Assembly (NCBI GenBank): GCA_019419505.1
Contig: DXZS01000006.1
Location: 70,041 to 134,040 of the forward strand
DNA: 64,000 bases
Reading direction: 5' to 3'
DNA from: Collinsella sp.
Lineage (GTDB): Bacteria; Actinomycetota; Coriobacteriia; Coriobacteriales; Coriobacteriaceae
Position numbers and translations under genes: made by a program. The first letter of the stretch is position 1. Each line of letters opens with the position of its first letter. Below the pieces are notes generated by a model that was not told the origin of the DNA, did not search any database, and saw only the letters and a list, made by a program, of their open reading frames with translations. Positions 16,953 through 24,821 of the stretch are shown here, one piece after another.

Positions 16953-16963
16953 TGTAAAGGCGG

Positions 16964-17057
16964 CATGCTCCCTACGCCAGCATTAACTGACAGGTTCAAA
17001 GGATTGGGCCCCATGCCCTCTCAGCCTTGTGGTTTGCACCGCCGGCACTCCCGCATC
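16964..17057 (-). ncRNA. TPP riboswitch (THI box) aptamer
   Basis: Read on the minus strand the segment contains the conserved THI-box strings CTGAGAGGG, CTTTGAACCTG, TTAATGCTGGCG and GTAGGGA in order, and the outer helix P1 can form between ATGC and GCAT at the two ends. It precedes thiM with a terminator between them. The known class senses thiamine pyrophosphate. Confidence 0.95.
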
Positions 17058-17083
17058 GAATCTGTTGTTCCCTATACTAGCGC

Positions 17084-17185
17084 ACCTGCCAAAAAGGGAC
17101 AGGTTTATTTTGGCAGGTAACAACTGGGACTTTGCGTTTTCCCAGATGAAACCTGCCGAAATAAACCTGTCCCTTTTTGGCAGGT
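17084..17185. repeat. Nested palindromic element, family C (REPIN-like pair)
   Basis: Two 35-bp units lie in inverted orientation: 17084-17118 and 17151-17185. Each starts ACCTGCC, ends GGCAGGT and carries GGGACAGG or its complement. Between them CTGGGA and TCCCAG (17124-17129 and 17140-17145) form a small central hairpin. The unit at 58780-58814 is almost the same as the right-hand unit, including flanking bases. The paired structure resembles mobile REPIN elements. It lies upstream of both the thi operon and the HAD gene. Confidence 0.75.
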
Positions 17186-17225
17186 CGGTACAATAGATGG
17201 GATTAAGAATGACCGAGGGGACTCT

Positions 17226-18134
17226 ATGATCAAACTTGTGCTGACCGATATGGACGATACGCTGATTCCAGCCGGGCATGACGGCGCCAGCGACTACGCC
17301 ATTGAGGGTATTCATGCCATGCAGGCGGCGGGTTTGCACTTTGGGCCGGTTTCGGGTCGTCAGCCGTCCGCGATGGGCTGGATGTTCAAAAACCGTTCCG
17401 GGTGTTATTCGACCGGTGCGTTCTGTAACGGCCAGGTGATGTTTGTTGACGGCGAAGTAGTCGCCTCGCGCGCAATCGACAACGATGCTCTGATGCGTTT
17501 GGCCGACTATCTGGAGCAAGAGACCGACGATACATTTCTAAAAGTCTACAGCCTGGGCGATGACTTTTGGGGCAACGATGCCCATTGTGTGACGAGTGAC
17601 CCCGAGCGCGTTCGTCGCGCCATGGAGTCGGGCGGCAACGCGTGGCTCAAAGGCGAAGAGGCCCCATGTCGTCCCGTCGTCGATGACGCGTCGGTGTTTA
17701 AGGCGAATATCTGGAGTGCCCGTTCGCGTGAGGAGCTCGCGGAGCTACGTGAGCGCGTTGCCGCTGAGGTGCCGGAACTCTCGCTTGTGTTTCCCAACAA
17801 CCGAGTGCGCCTGTTCGACATCCTTCCGGCTGGTTGGGACAAGGGCTGCGCTGCGCTGGAGCTGGCGCGCGCTTTGGGCCTGACGCCCGACGAGGTGGCC
17901 GTATTCGGCGATTCTGATAACGATTTGCCCATGATCGATGCCGTTCCTAACTCCGTTGCAGTCGCCAATGCCAACGAGGCCGTCACGGCTGCCGCACGCT
18001 GGCATATTGGCGCTGCGGCAGATGATGCGGTTGCCGGGGCTCTGCATCAGATTGCCGCCTGCGCCGCGACGGGGGAGATGCCGTCGTTTATGCGTCAAAT
18101 GGACGCGGCAGGTTTTGGCGTCACGAACGTCTAG
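17226..18134 (+). CDS. Cof-type HAD-family phosphatase
   Basis: A 302-residue HAD-superfamily hydrolase with a type IIB cap, of the Cof/YbiV group that removes phosphate from sugar phosphates, FMN or cofactors. Motif I is TDMDDTLI (residues 7-14, nucleophile Asp8), motif II is PVSGRQPS, and motif IV is VFGDSDNDLPMI near residue 221. The cap region lies between. ATG at 17226 follows GAGGGGACTCT. A LysR gene begins 10 bp after its stop, so the two may share a transcript. The substrate cannot be predicted from sequence. Confidence 0.9.
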   Translation: MIKLVLTDMDDTLIPAGHDGASDYAIEGIHAMQAAGLHFGPVSGRQPSAMGWMFKNRSGCYSTGAFCNGQVMFVDGEVVASRAIDNDALMRLADYLEQETDDTFLKVYSLGDDFWGNDAHCVTSDPERVRRAMESGGNAWLKGEEAPCRPVVDDASVFKANIWSARSREELAELRERVAAEVPELSLVFPNNRVRLFDILPAGWDKGCAALELARALGLTPDEVAVFGDSDNDLPMIDAVPNSVAVANANEAVTAAARWHIGAAADDAVAGALHQIAACAATGEMPSFMRQMDAAGFGVTNV

Positions 18135-18144
18135 GGAGAAGGCT

Positions 18145-19041
18145 ATGAAGCTTCAGCAGCTCAGATATGTTGTTAAGGTTGCCGAATGCGGTAGCATCAC
18201 CGAGGCCTCGCGCCGGCTCTTTGTGTCGCAGCCCTCGATTACCGCGTCGATTCGCGATCTCGAAAACGAGATGGGTGTGCATATCTTTGAGCGCACCAAC
18301 AAGGGCGTCATTGTGTCCGAGGAAGGCGAGACCTTCTTGGGCTACGCGCGCCAGGTGCTCGACCAGGCCGACCTGCTCGAGGGCAAGTACAAAGGCACGT
18401 CCGAGCAGGTGCCGCACTTTAGTGTGAGCTGCCAGCATTATTCCTTTGCCGTTAATGCGTTTGTCGATGTGATCCGCGAGTTCGATGCCGCGCGCTACGA
18501 CTTTACCCTGCGCGAGGAGCAGACCCACGAAATTATCGAGGATGTCGCGCATATGAAAAGCGAACTCGGCATCCTGTATCTGTCGGAGCACAATCGCGAG
18601 GTCATCGAGCGCATGCTTGCCGCCAACGAGCTCGTGTTCGAAGGGCTCTTCTGCGCCACGCCGCATGTCTTCGTCTGCGCCGACCATCCGCTGGCGGGCC
18701 GCTCCAGCGTGACGCTCGAGGATCTGGAAGACTACCCGTTCCTGTCCTACGAGCAGGGCAGCTACAACTCGTTTTACTATTCCGAGGAGCTGACCTCGAC
18801 GTTCGAGCGTCGCAAAAATATCCGCGTGCGCGATCGTGCGACGTTGTTCAATTTGGCCATGGGCCTCAACGGCTACACGGTATGCTCGGGCGTGATCAGC
18901 CACGAGCTCAACGGCCCCGGCATTATCTCGATTCCGCTCGACGTGGACGAGTACATGGAGATTGGCATCATCACGCTCAAGAACACGACGCTCACGCGCT
19001 ACGGTCGGGCCTATATCGACGCGATTCGTCAGCATATCTAG
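18145..19041 (+). CDS. LysR-family transcriptional regulator
   Basis: A 298-residue regulator with the standard N-terminal winged helix (MKLQQLRYVVKVAECGSITEASRRLFVSQP) and a C-terminal effector domain. ATG at 18145 is chosen because homology starts there and AGGGAGAAGG precedes it; the open frame upstream overlaps the HAD gene and is a shadow. It lies directly before the MetE-like gene on the same strand, with a 155-bp gap that holds an ATGAGCGCTCAT palindrome, so control of that gene, or autoregulation, is a fair guess. LysR proteins regulating methionine metabolism are well known, but the effector here is not evident. Confidence 0.92.
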   Translation: MKLQQLRYVVKVAECGSITEASRRLFVSQPSITASIRDLENEMGVHIFERTNKGVIVSEEGETFLGYARQVLDQADLLEGKYKGTSEQVPHFSVSCQHYSFAVNAFVDVIREFDAARYDFTLREEQTHEIIEDVAHMKSELGILYLSEHNREVIERMLAANELVFEGLFCATPHVFVCADHPLAGRSSVTLEDLEDYPFLSYEQGSYNSFYYSEELTSTFERRKNIRVRDRATLFNLAMGLNGYTVCSGVISHELNGPGIISIPLDVDEYMEIGIITLKNTTLTRYGRAYIDAIRQHI

Positions 19042-19143
19042 GCTGCTGTGCTCCGCACGGTTCAAGTCTCTTTATGACAGTCCAGACTGATATAGGAAGC
19101 ATCTATATCAAACTGTTATAAACGTATATTTTACGATGACCAT

Positions 19144-19155
19144 ATGAGCGCTCAT
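19144..19155. promoter_or_regulatory. 12-bp palindrome upstream of the MetE-like gene
   Basis: ATGAGCGCTCAT is a perfect palindrome 42 bp before the MetE-like start and just after AT-rich sequence (TTATAAACGTATATTTTA) that could hold the promoter. A possible operator, perhaps of the LysR protein encoded just upstream. Confidence 0.4.
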
Positions 19156-19196
19156 ACTCTGTCCCAGTAAAGCAACCGATGCAAAGGGAGATATCT

Positions 19197-20330
19197 ATGA
19201 GCACTTCGATTCAACCGAACGCGCCGTTTCGCGCCGATATCGTCGGCAGTTTTCTTCGTCCGCAGGCTGTAAAGGATGCCCGTGCCGCCTATGTCGCGGG
19301 TAAACTCGACGCTTCCGGCCTTAAGGCCGTCGAGGACGAGGCCATCCGCGACTTAGTGGCCAAGCAGAAGGCTGCCGGCCTGCAGGTGATTACCGATGGC
19401 GAGTTCCGCCGCAGCTACTGGCACCTCGATTTTATGTGGGGACTCAACGGCATTGAGCGCCGCGCCTCGCGCACGGGCTACATGTTTCACGATGAGGAGA
19501 CTACCGCCGACACCGCCGCGGTAACCGGTCCCATTAGCGGCGAGAACCATCCGTTCGTCGAGCACTTCAAATTTGTCAAGTCGCTCGAGGGTGAGGGCCA
19601 GATCGCGCGCCAGACCATTCCGGCGCCGATCCAGACGTTCTCCGAAGTCACACTCGACCGCTGTGATGGCCAGCAGGAGAGCCTGCGTGCCGTCTATAAG
19701 ACCGACGAAGAGCTCGCCGATGCCATTGCCGCAGCATACCGCACCGTGATTGCCGACCTGTATGCCGCGGGCTGCCGCAACATCCAATTTGATGACTGCA
19801 CCTGGGGCATCTATTGCGATACCGACTTTGTGTCCAAGACCGGCATGAGTCCGGTTGACCTGCAAAAGGTGAGCGAGCTGGGCGTGGCGCTCAACAATGC
19901 TGCCATCGCGGGCAAGCCCGACGATCTGGTTATCAATACGCACGTGTGCCGCGGCAACTATCACTCCACGTATGCCTTCGAGGGTGGTTACGATCCCATT
20001 GCACCGTACCTGTTTGCGCACGAGGATGTCGACGCGTTCTACCTTGAGTTCGATACGCCGCGCGCCGGTGGCTTTGAGCCGCTCAAGTATGCTGCTCCCG
20101 GCAAGAAGGTCGTGCTGGGCCTGGTGACCACCAAGGCCGCTGAGCTCGAGGACGAGGATGCCATCGTCGAACGTATCCACGAGGCCGCAAAGTATGTGCC
20201 GCTCGAGAACCTGTACCTGTCGCCCCAGTGCGGCTTTGCCAGCTGTGAGATTGGCAACAAACTGACCGAGGACGAACAGTGGGCAAAGATCGCGCTGGTC
20301 AAGCGCATTGCCGAGCGCGTTTGGAAGTAA
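19197..20330 (+). CDS. Cobalamin-independent methionine synthase C-terminal-like protein (YxjG/YxjH type)
   Basis: A 377-residue single-barrel protein matching only the C-terminal catalytic half of MetE, as in B. subtilis YxjG/YxjH. It begins with FRADIVGSFLRP and contains VITDGEFRRSYWHLDF. The zinc ligands of the family are recognisable: His and Cys in INTHVCRGN and Cys in LSPQCGFAS. Such short proteins probably transfer methyl groups to homocysteine from an unknown donor. ATG at 19197 has AGGGAG 6-11 bases upstream. It follows a LysR gene on the same strand and may be regulated by it. Confidence 0.9.
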   Translation: MSTSIQPNAPFRADIVGSFLRPQAVKDARAAYVAGKLDASGLKAVEDEAIRDLVAKQKAAGLQVITDGEFRRSYWHLDFMWGLNGIERRASRTGYMFHDEETTADTAAVTGPISGENHPFVEHFKFVKSLEGEGQIARQTIPAPIQTFSEVTLDRCDGQQESLRAVYKTDEELADAIAAAYRTVIADLYAAGCRNIQFDDCTWGIYCDTDFVSKTGMSPVDLQKVSELGVALNNAAIAGKPDDLVINTHVCRGNYHSTYAFEGGYDPIAPYLFAHEDVDAFYLEFDTPRAGGFEPLKYAAPGKKVVLGLVTTKAAELEDEDAIVERIHEAAKYVPLENLYLSPQCGFASCEIGNKLTEDEQWAKIALVKRIAERVWK

Positions 20331-20453
20331 CGCTACCGTTTGCAGGTGACGGCGCGTGCGAGACATGGCGTATCGCGTACAATGGTTCGGATCGTATCGT
20401 TCGGGCAGGTTATCCGATATGCCTGATCGCCCTTCCATCATGAAAGGACTTCC

Positions 20454-21788
20454 ATGTCCCAATCCTCGACGCCCGCCGTCACCGATGCCATCTACGATGC
20501 ATCGTCGCTCGGCCGCCCGCGCATGTTTGTGTTGGGTTTGCAACACATGTTTGCGATGTTCGGAGCCACGGTGCTCGTGCCTGTGCTCACCGGCCTTTCC
20601 GTTTCGGCGACGCTTCTGTTCGCCGGCATCGGCACGCTGCTGTTTCATTTTCTATCGCGCGGTAAGGTGCCCGCGTTTCTGGGCTCGTCGTTTGCCTTTA
20701 TCGCGGGTTATGCCGCCATTGCACCCAACGGCGAGGCCGAGCTTTTGCCTTACGCTTGCCTGGGCGTTGCCTGCGCCGGCCTGCTCTATCCGGTGCTGGC
20801 GGCGCTGTTCCGCGCATTTGGCGCCAAGCGTGTCATGCGCTTCTTTCCGCCGGTGGTGACCGGTCCCATCGTCATTTCCATCGGCCTGATCCTGGCGAGC
20901 TCTGCCATTGCCAACTGCCAGACCAACTGGCTTGTCGCCGTTATCGCTGTGGCCGTGATCGTCATCTGCAACATCTGGGGCCGCGGCATGGTCAAGATCG
21001 TGCCGATTTTGCTGGGCGTTGTGGTGAGCTATGCCGTCGCGGCGGTGCTGGGCGAGGTTGATTTTTCGGGCGTTGCCGCCGCTCCGTGGGTCGGTCTGCC
21101 CATCGTGTGGGACAACACCGTGTTTGCGCTCTTTGGCCCGCAGTTCGATAGCGGTCTTGCCACGACGGCTATCATCACCATCATGCCGCTGGCCTTTGCG
21201 ACCATGATTGAGCACATTGGCGATATCTCCGCCATTGGCTCTACCTGCGAACGCAATTACATTGCCGATCCCGGTCTGCACCGTACCCTGCTCGGCGATG
21301 GCCTGGCGACCATCTTGGCGTCGCTCTTTGGCGCTCCGGCCAATACGACGTATGGCGAGAACACCGGCGTGCTTGCCCTGACGCGCGTGTTCGACCCGCG
21401 CGTGATTCGCATTGCCGCGTGCTGTGCCATCGTGCTTTCGTTCTGCCCCAAGTTTGCTGCTGTGATCGCTGCTATGCCGGCGTGCGTTATCGGCGGTGTG
21501 TCACTCGTGCTCTACGGCATGATCAGCGCCGTTGGCGTGCGTAACCTCATCGAGAATCAGGTTGATTTCCAGAACAACCGCAACGTGCTGGTGGCGGCTC
21601 TGGTGCTCGTGCTTTCGCTCGGCATTGCCTACAGTACCGCCGGTGCCATCGTGCTGGAGCTGGGCGGCGTGACGATTTCGCTTTCGGGCCTTGCCGTGGG
21701 CTCGCTGGTGGGAATTGTGCTCAACGCTATCCTGCCCGGTAATGACTTTGAGTTCGATACTTCCGAGCTTGAGGAGACTGCTGAATAG
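20454..21788 (+). CDS. uraA: Uracil/xanthine permease, NCS2 family (UraA-like)
   Basis: A 444-residue integral membrane nucleobase transporter with about 14 hydrophobic segments. Family motifs include GLQHMFAMFGATVLVPVLTG near residue 28, the EHIGDISAIG motif in the centre and the GAPANTTYGENTGVLALTR signature of uracil permeases. It imports uracil by proton symport in studied homologues. The ATG follows GAAAGGAC. A TACAAT hexamer 70-80 bp upstream (20376-20381) might be a -10 element; no PyrR-type attenuator was recognised. A bidirectional terminator follows. Confidence 0.93.
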   Translation: MSQSSTPAVTDAIYDASSLGRPRMFVLGLQHMFAMFGATVLVPVLTGLSVSATLLFAGIGTLLFHFLSRGKVPAFLGSSFAFIAGYAAIAPNGEAELLPYACLGVACAGLLYPVLAALFRAFGAKRVMRFFPPVVTGPIVISIGLILASSAIANCQTNWLVAVIAVAVIVICNIWGRGMVKIVPILLGVVVSYAVAAVLGEVDFSGVAAAPWVGLPIVWDNTVFALFGPQFDSGLATTAIITIMPLAFATMIEHIGDISAIGSTCERNYIADPGLHRTLLGDGLATILASLFGAPANTTYGENTGVLALTRVFDPRVIRIAACCAIVLSFCPKFAAVIAAMPACVIGGVSLVLYGMISAVGVRNLIENQVDFQNNRNVLVAALVLVLSLGIAYSTAGAIVLELGGVTISLSGLAVGSLVGIVLNAILPGNDFEFDTSELEETAE

Positions 21789-21805
21789 CAGCTGCGTTCA
21801 GCCAA

Positions 21806-21853
21806 ATTAAAAATGGCGTCCATGCGTATGTACGCGTGGACGCCATTTTTAAT
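21806..21853. terminator. Bidirectional terminator between uraA-like and esterase genes
   Basis: ATTAAAAATGGCGTCCA and TGGACGCCATTTTTAAT form a perfect 17-bp stem around a 14-base loop, with A/T tracts on both sides so that either strand ends in U residues. The minus-strand esterase stop codon (21849-21851) lies inside it. Confidence 0.9.
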
Positions 21854-22553
21854 GCGTCAGTATCCAGTGGATGCCGCGCGCCATGCGCAGGTCAGTTTGG
21901 GCAAAGTGATTGCCGGGGTTGAGCTCCAGCGTTGTTGGAATGTCACGCTCGATAAACAGCTCTTCCATCGCACGCGTATCGTCGAGTACGTGCCGCATCA
22001 TGCGGTTGGGCGTCTTGGTTTCCTTTTTACCGAGCGACAGATAGGCGGCGTCGGGCGTGGCTGTCATCGTGCGCTCGCGCGCGTAGTCGATAAAGCCGGG
22101 GAACCACAGCGACCCCGATGCACTTGCCGCGCGCTCAAAGACATCTGTTTGCCAAAGTGCCCACAGTGAAAAAAGACCCGCCAACGAGTAGCCGGCAATG
22201 CCGCGCCAGGTGGGCGGGCAGGGAAGTGATGATTCGGCCTCTGGGATTATCTGATTCAGCAGCTCATCGAGAAACTCAGACGCCTGTCCGCCAAAGGGCT
22301 CGGCATCTCGTATAGTTCCGTCGCATTCCCAGGGGCTCAGCTCGCGATTCCAATCGAGTCCTCCAATGGCGGCAAGGGTGAAGGGCGGGCAGTCGAGCTC
22401 TCGGCAGCGCTCGTAGACTTCACTACCGTCGCCCATAACCACGGGAAGGTAGATGACGGGCGCGCCTTCCACACACTCTGAATAAACGGTTATCTGCTTA
22501 TGATGCGCTTCCAAGGCAGGCTTCTCTCGGTGTTGTGATATTGACAGCCTCAA
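21849..22553 (-). CDS. Alpha/beta-hydrolase esterase (Fes/IroE-like)
   Basis: A hydrolase of up to 234 residues in the putative esterase family that includes Fes, IroE and EstD. The nucleophile elbow is GYSLAGLFSLWA, followed by ASASGSLWFPGF, and a terminal histidine lies in NPGNHF. There is no ATG in the opening of the frame; TTG at 22553 or an internal TTG at 22508 (LEAHHK) after GAGAGAAG are possible starts. No signal peptide is seen, so the enzyme is likely cytoplasmic. Siderophore genes are absent nearby, so a siderophore role is not supported. Confidence 0.8.
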   Translation of the reverse strand: MRLSISQHREKPALEAHHKQITVYSECVEGAPVIYLPVVMGDGSEVYERCRELDCPPFTLAAIGGLDWNRELSPWECDGTIRDAEPFGGQASEFLDELLNQIIPEAESSLPCPPTWRGIAGYSLAGLFSLWALWQTDVFERAASASGSLWFPGFIDYARERTMTATPDAAYLSLGKKETKTPNRMMRHVLDDTRAMEELFIERDIPTTLELNPGNHFAQTDLRMARGIHWILTH

Positions 22554-22589
22554 TTGTCGCTCGCTGGCGCGGGGGCAGACGCTAAAAGA

Positions 22590-22624
22590 AAGGCGCGGAG
22601 CCGCTCGATGCGACTCCGCGCCTT
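22590..22624 (-). terminator. Intrinsic terminator of the purine permease gene
   Basis: AAGGCGCGGAG and CTCCGCGCCTT pair perfectly around a 13-base loop. On the minus strand the stem is followed by TCTTTT. It lies 27 bp beyond the permease stop codon. Confidence 0.85.
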
Positions 22625-22651
22625 GATGTTCTGCTTTAGCAGACTATGCCG

Positions 22652-23962
22652 TTACGCCACGAAGAAGTAGACGAGGAAGGCGAGGGCTGCGATCCACATG
22701 AGCGGCTTGATCTTGGAGGCCTCGCCCTTAAAGAGCGCGACGATCACGTAGGCGATAAAGCCCAGGCCAATGCCGGCAGAGATGGAGTAGGTGAAGGGCA
22801 CGCCGGCGACGATCATGAACGCCGGGAAACCCTGCGACACGTCGGACCAGTCGATCTCGGAGGCTTCGCTCATCATGAGGTAGCCGACGTAGACCAGAGC
22901 ACCGCAGGTGGCGGCGCTGGAAACGATGGTGACGATGGGGGAGAAGAACGCGGCGAGAATGAACAGCACGCCGGTGGTGACGGAGGTGAGGCCCGTGCGG
23001 CCACCGTCGGCGGCGCCGGAAGTGGACTCGACGAAGGTGGTGATGGAGGAGACGCCCATGAAACCGCCCACAGCAGCGGCGGCGGAGTCGACGATCAGGA
23101 TCTCCTTGATATTCTCGACGTTGCCGTCGTCGGTGAGGAACTCGCCCTGCTTGGCCACGGCCATCGCGGTGCCCATGGTGTCGAAGAAGTCACTCATGAG
23201 CAGCGAGAACGAGATGACGAGGAGCGTGGGGTCGGTAAGGACCTTGACGATGGCGGGCACGCCGCCGGCGTCGGCGATGGGGCCACCGATGCTCGAGAAG
23301 TCGAGCGGGGCGATGATACCGGTCGGAGCATGGGTCACACCTAGGGGGATACCGGCGATGACGGCGACGACGATGCCGATGAGCAGCGAGCCGGGGACGT
23401 TGCGGCAGGCGAGGGCGACTGTCACCAGGATGGAGATGATGCCGACGATGAAGGTGGGGGAGGTGATGTCGCCCAGACCGACGAGTGTACCGGCGCCAGC
23501 GGTGATAATGCCGGCATCGCACAGGCCAATCATGGCGATGAACAGGCCCAGACCCACCGAGATGGCGTGACGCAGGACAACCGGGATGGCGTCCATGATG
23601 GCCTCGCGCAGGCCACAAAGCACGAGCAGCAAGATGACGATACCCTCGAGGAAGATGACGCTCATGGCCACGTGCCAGTCACCGCCGCAGACGGTGGTGG
23701 TGATTCCAGCGATCATCGCGTTGACGCCTAAGCCCGACGCGCAGGCGAGCGGGCGGTTAGCGAAGATGCCCATGCAGATGGTCATGATGCCAGCGCCCAG
23801 ACAGGTGGCGCAGGCGAGCGCTCCCGCATCGATGCCAGCGCCCGAGAGCACTGCGGGGTTGACGGCGATGATGTAGGCCATCGCCAGGAATGTTGTCAGT
23901 CCAGCGCGAAGTTCGGTCCCGATTGTGGACTTGCGCTCACTGACGTGAAATAGTTCGTCCAT
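22652..23962 (-). CDS. Purine (adenine/guanine/hypoxanthine) permease, AzgA family
   Basis: A 436-residue NCS2-type membrane transporter with about 12 or more hydrophobic segments. The N-terminal TELRAGLTTFLAMAYIIAVNP, the ACASGLGVNAM motif and the central SDFFDTMGTAMAVAKQGEF motif are diagnostic of the AzgA/GhxP/PbuG branch, which imports purine bases with protons. ATG at 23962 is preceded by AAGGAAAGGG. The upstream region does not show a recognisable guanine riboswitch. A strong terminator follows. Together with the uracil-type permease nearby it suggests nucleobase salvage. Confidence 0.93.
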   Translation of the reverse strand: MDELFHVSERKSTIGTELRAGLTTFLAMAYIIAVNPAVLSGAGIDAGALACATCLGAGIMTICMGIFANRPLACASGLGVNAMIAGITTTVCGGDWHVAMSVIFLEGIVILLLVLCGLREAIMDAIPVVLRHAISVGLGLFIAMIGLCDAGIITAGAGTLVGLGDITSPTFIVGIISILVTVALACRNVPGSLLIGIVVAVIAGIPLGVTHAPTGIIAPLDFSSIGGPIADAGGVPAIVKVLTDPTLLVISFSLLMSDFFDTMGTAMAVAKQGEFLTDDGNVENIKEILIVDSAAAAVGGFMGVSSITTFVESTSGAADGGRTGLTSVTTGVLFILAAFFSPIVTIVSSAATCGALVYVGYLMMSEASEIDWSDVSQGFPAFMIVAGVPFTYSISAGIGLGFIAYVIVALFKGEASKIKPLMWIAALAFLVYFFVA

Positions 23963-24156
23963 GCATACCCTTTCCTTGTTCGGCCCCGAGTTTAGGCCGA
24001 TTGACACGAACTCACCCACTATAGCCCCCTTTACGACGCTGTTGTTCCTCGCATGTTGATGTTCGGCGCTTTGTAGCAGACGGACGGTATTTTTCGCATG
24101 AAAATGTGTGGGTACCGTATACTTAAGCGGTTACAACGACCCCTATGGAGGAACGT

Positions 24157-24576
24157 ATGATTAAAGAGCTTTGCCACGACGAGGCTATCCTGTCCCAGCG
24201 TTGCGAGGTTGCGACCGTCGAGGACGAGTCGGTTGCTCAGGACCTGATCGATACCATCAAGTCGCTCGACGATGCCGGCTGCCTTGCCGCTAACCAGATT
24301 GGCGTTACCAAGAAGGTCTGCGTCTACCTGGACGACGCCGGCGAGCCCCACGTGCTCTACAACCCCCGTCTGGTGTTTGGCCTGGGTGCCAGCAAGATGG
24401 AGGAGAGCTGCCTGACGCACGAGGAGGTCACCAAGTCCACGCGCTATATCAAGTGCAAGGTCGCTTATGACGTGATCGTCGACGGCAAGATGCGCGAGCG
24501 CAAGCAGGACTTTGTGGGCTTCGAGGCGCAGATGATCCAGCATATGATCGACCACTGCCTCGGCAAGCTTGTCTAG
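24157..24576 (+). CDS. Peptide deformylase homologue with altered HExxH motif
   Basis: A 139-residue short-form peptide deformylase homologue. Motif 1 is present as CLAANQIG (42-49) and motif 2 as ESCLT with the metal-ligand Cys85. Motif 3 should be HExxH but reads HMIDH (129-133): both histidines remain while the catalytic Glu is replaced by Met. The enzyme may be inactive or have another role. An intact paralogue is encoded at 32025-32435. ATG at 24157 is used because GGAGG lies just upstream; the ATG at 24145 would overlap that site. The stop codon is inside a 109-bp inverted-repeat element. A TATACT hexamer at 24118-24123 may be its -10 site. Confidence 0.85.
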   Translation: MIKELCHDEAILSQRCEVATVEDESVAQDLIDTIKSLDDAGCLAANQIGVTKKVCVYLDDAGEPHVLYNPRLVFGLGASKMEESCLTHEEVTKSTRYIKCKVAYDVIVDGKMRERKQDFVGFEAQMIQHMIDHCLGKLV

Positions 24577-24679
24577 GGTGACCACAGCACCACACCTCGC
24601 CGCTCACTCGTCGCTTGCGTACCATTAGTACGCGGCGCTCCTCGTTCGGGGCGATCTGTGGCACTGTGGCACCCTAGAC
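24571..24679. repeat. Inverted-repeat element on a stop codon
   Basis: GTCTAGGGTG (24571-24580) and CACCCTAGAC (24670-24679) are perfect inverted ends, and the similarity runs inward imperfectly (CCACAGCACCACA against TGTGGCACTGTGG). The left end contains the TAG stop of the deformylase homologue. It has no coding capacity and looks like a miniature mobile element or large terminator hairpin. Confidence 0.6.
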
Positions 24680-24821
24680 CGACCTGTTAGGGTGACTTTA
24701 TTACGTTCATATGTGGTTTTTGGTCCGGGCGTGACATTGTTGTCATGTCCGGGCTTTTGTGTTTAGCGCCTTTTTGTTTGGAGACAATGAAATTAGCAAG
24801 AACGTAAAGCTAGGAGGCGCT

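Noticed and set aside
23963..24156. Purine riboswitch upstream of the purine permease
   Set aside because: The conserved core of guanine/adenine aptamers was not found on the minus strand.
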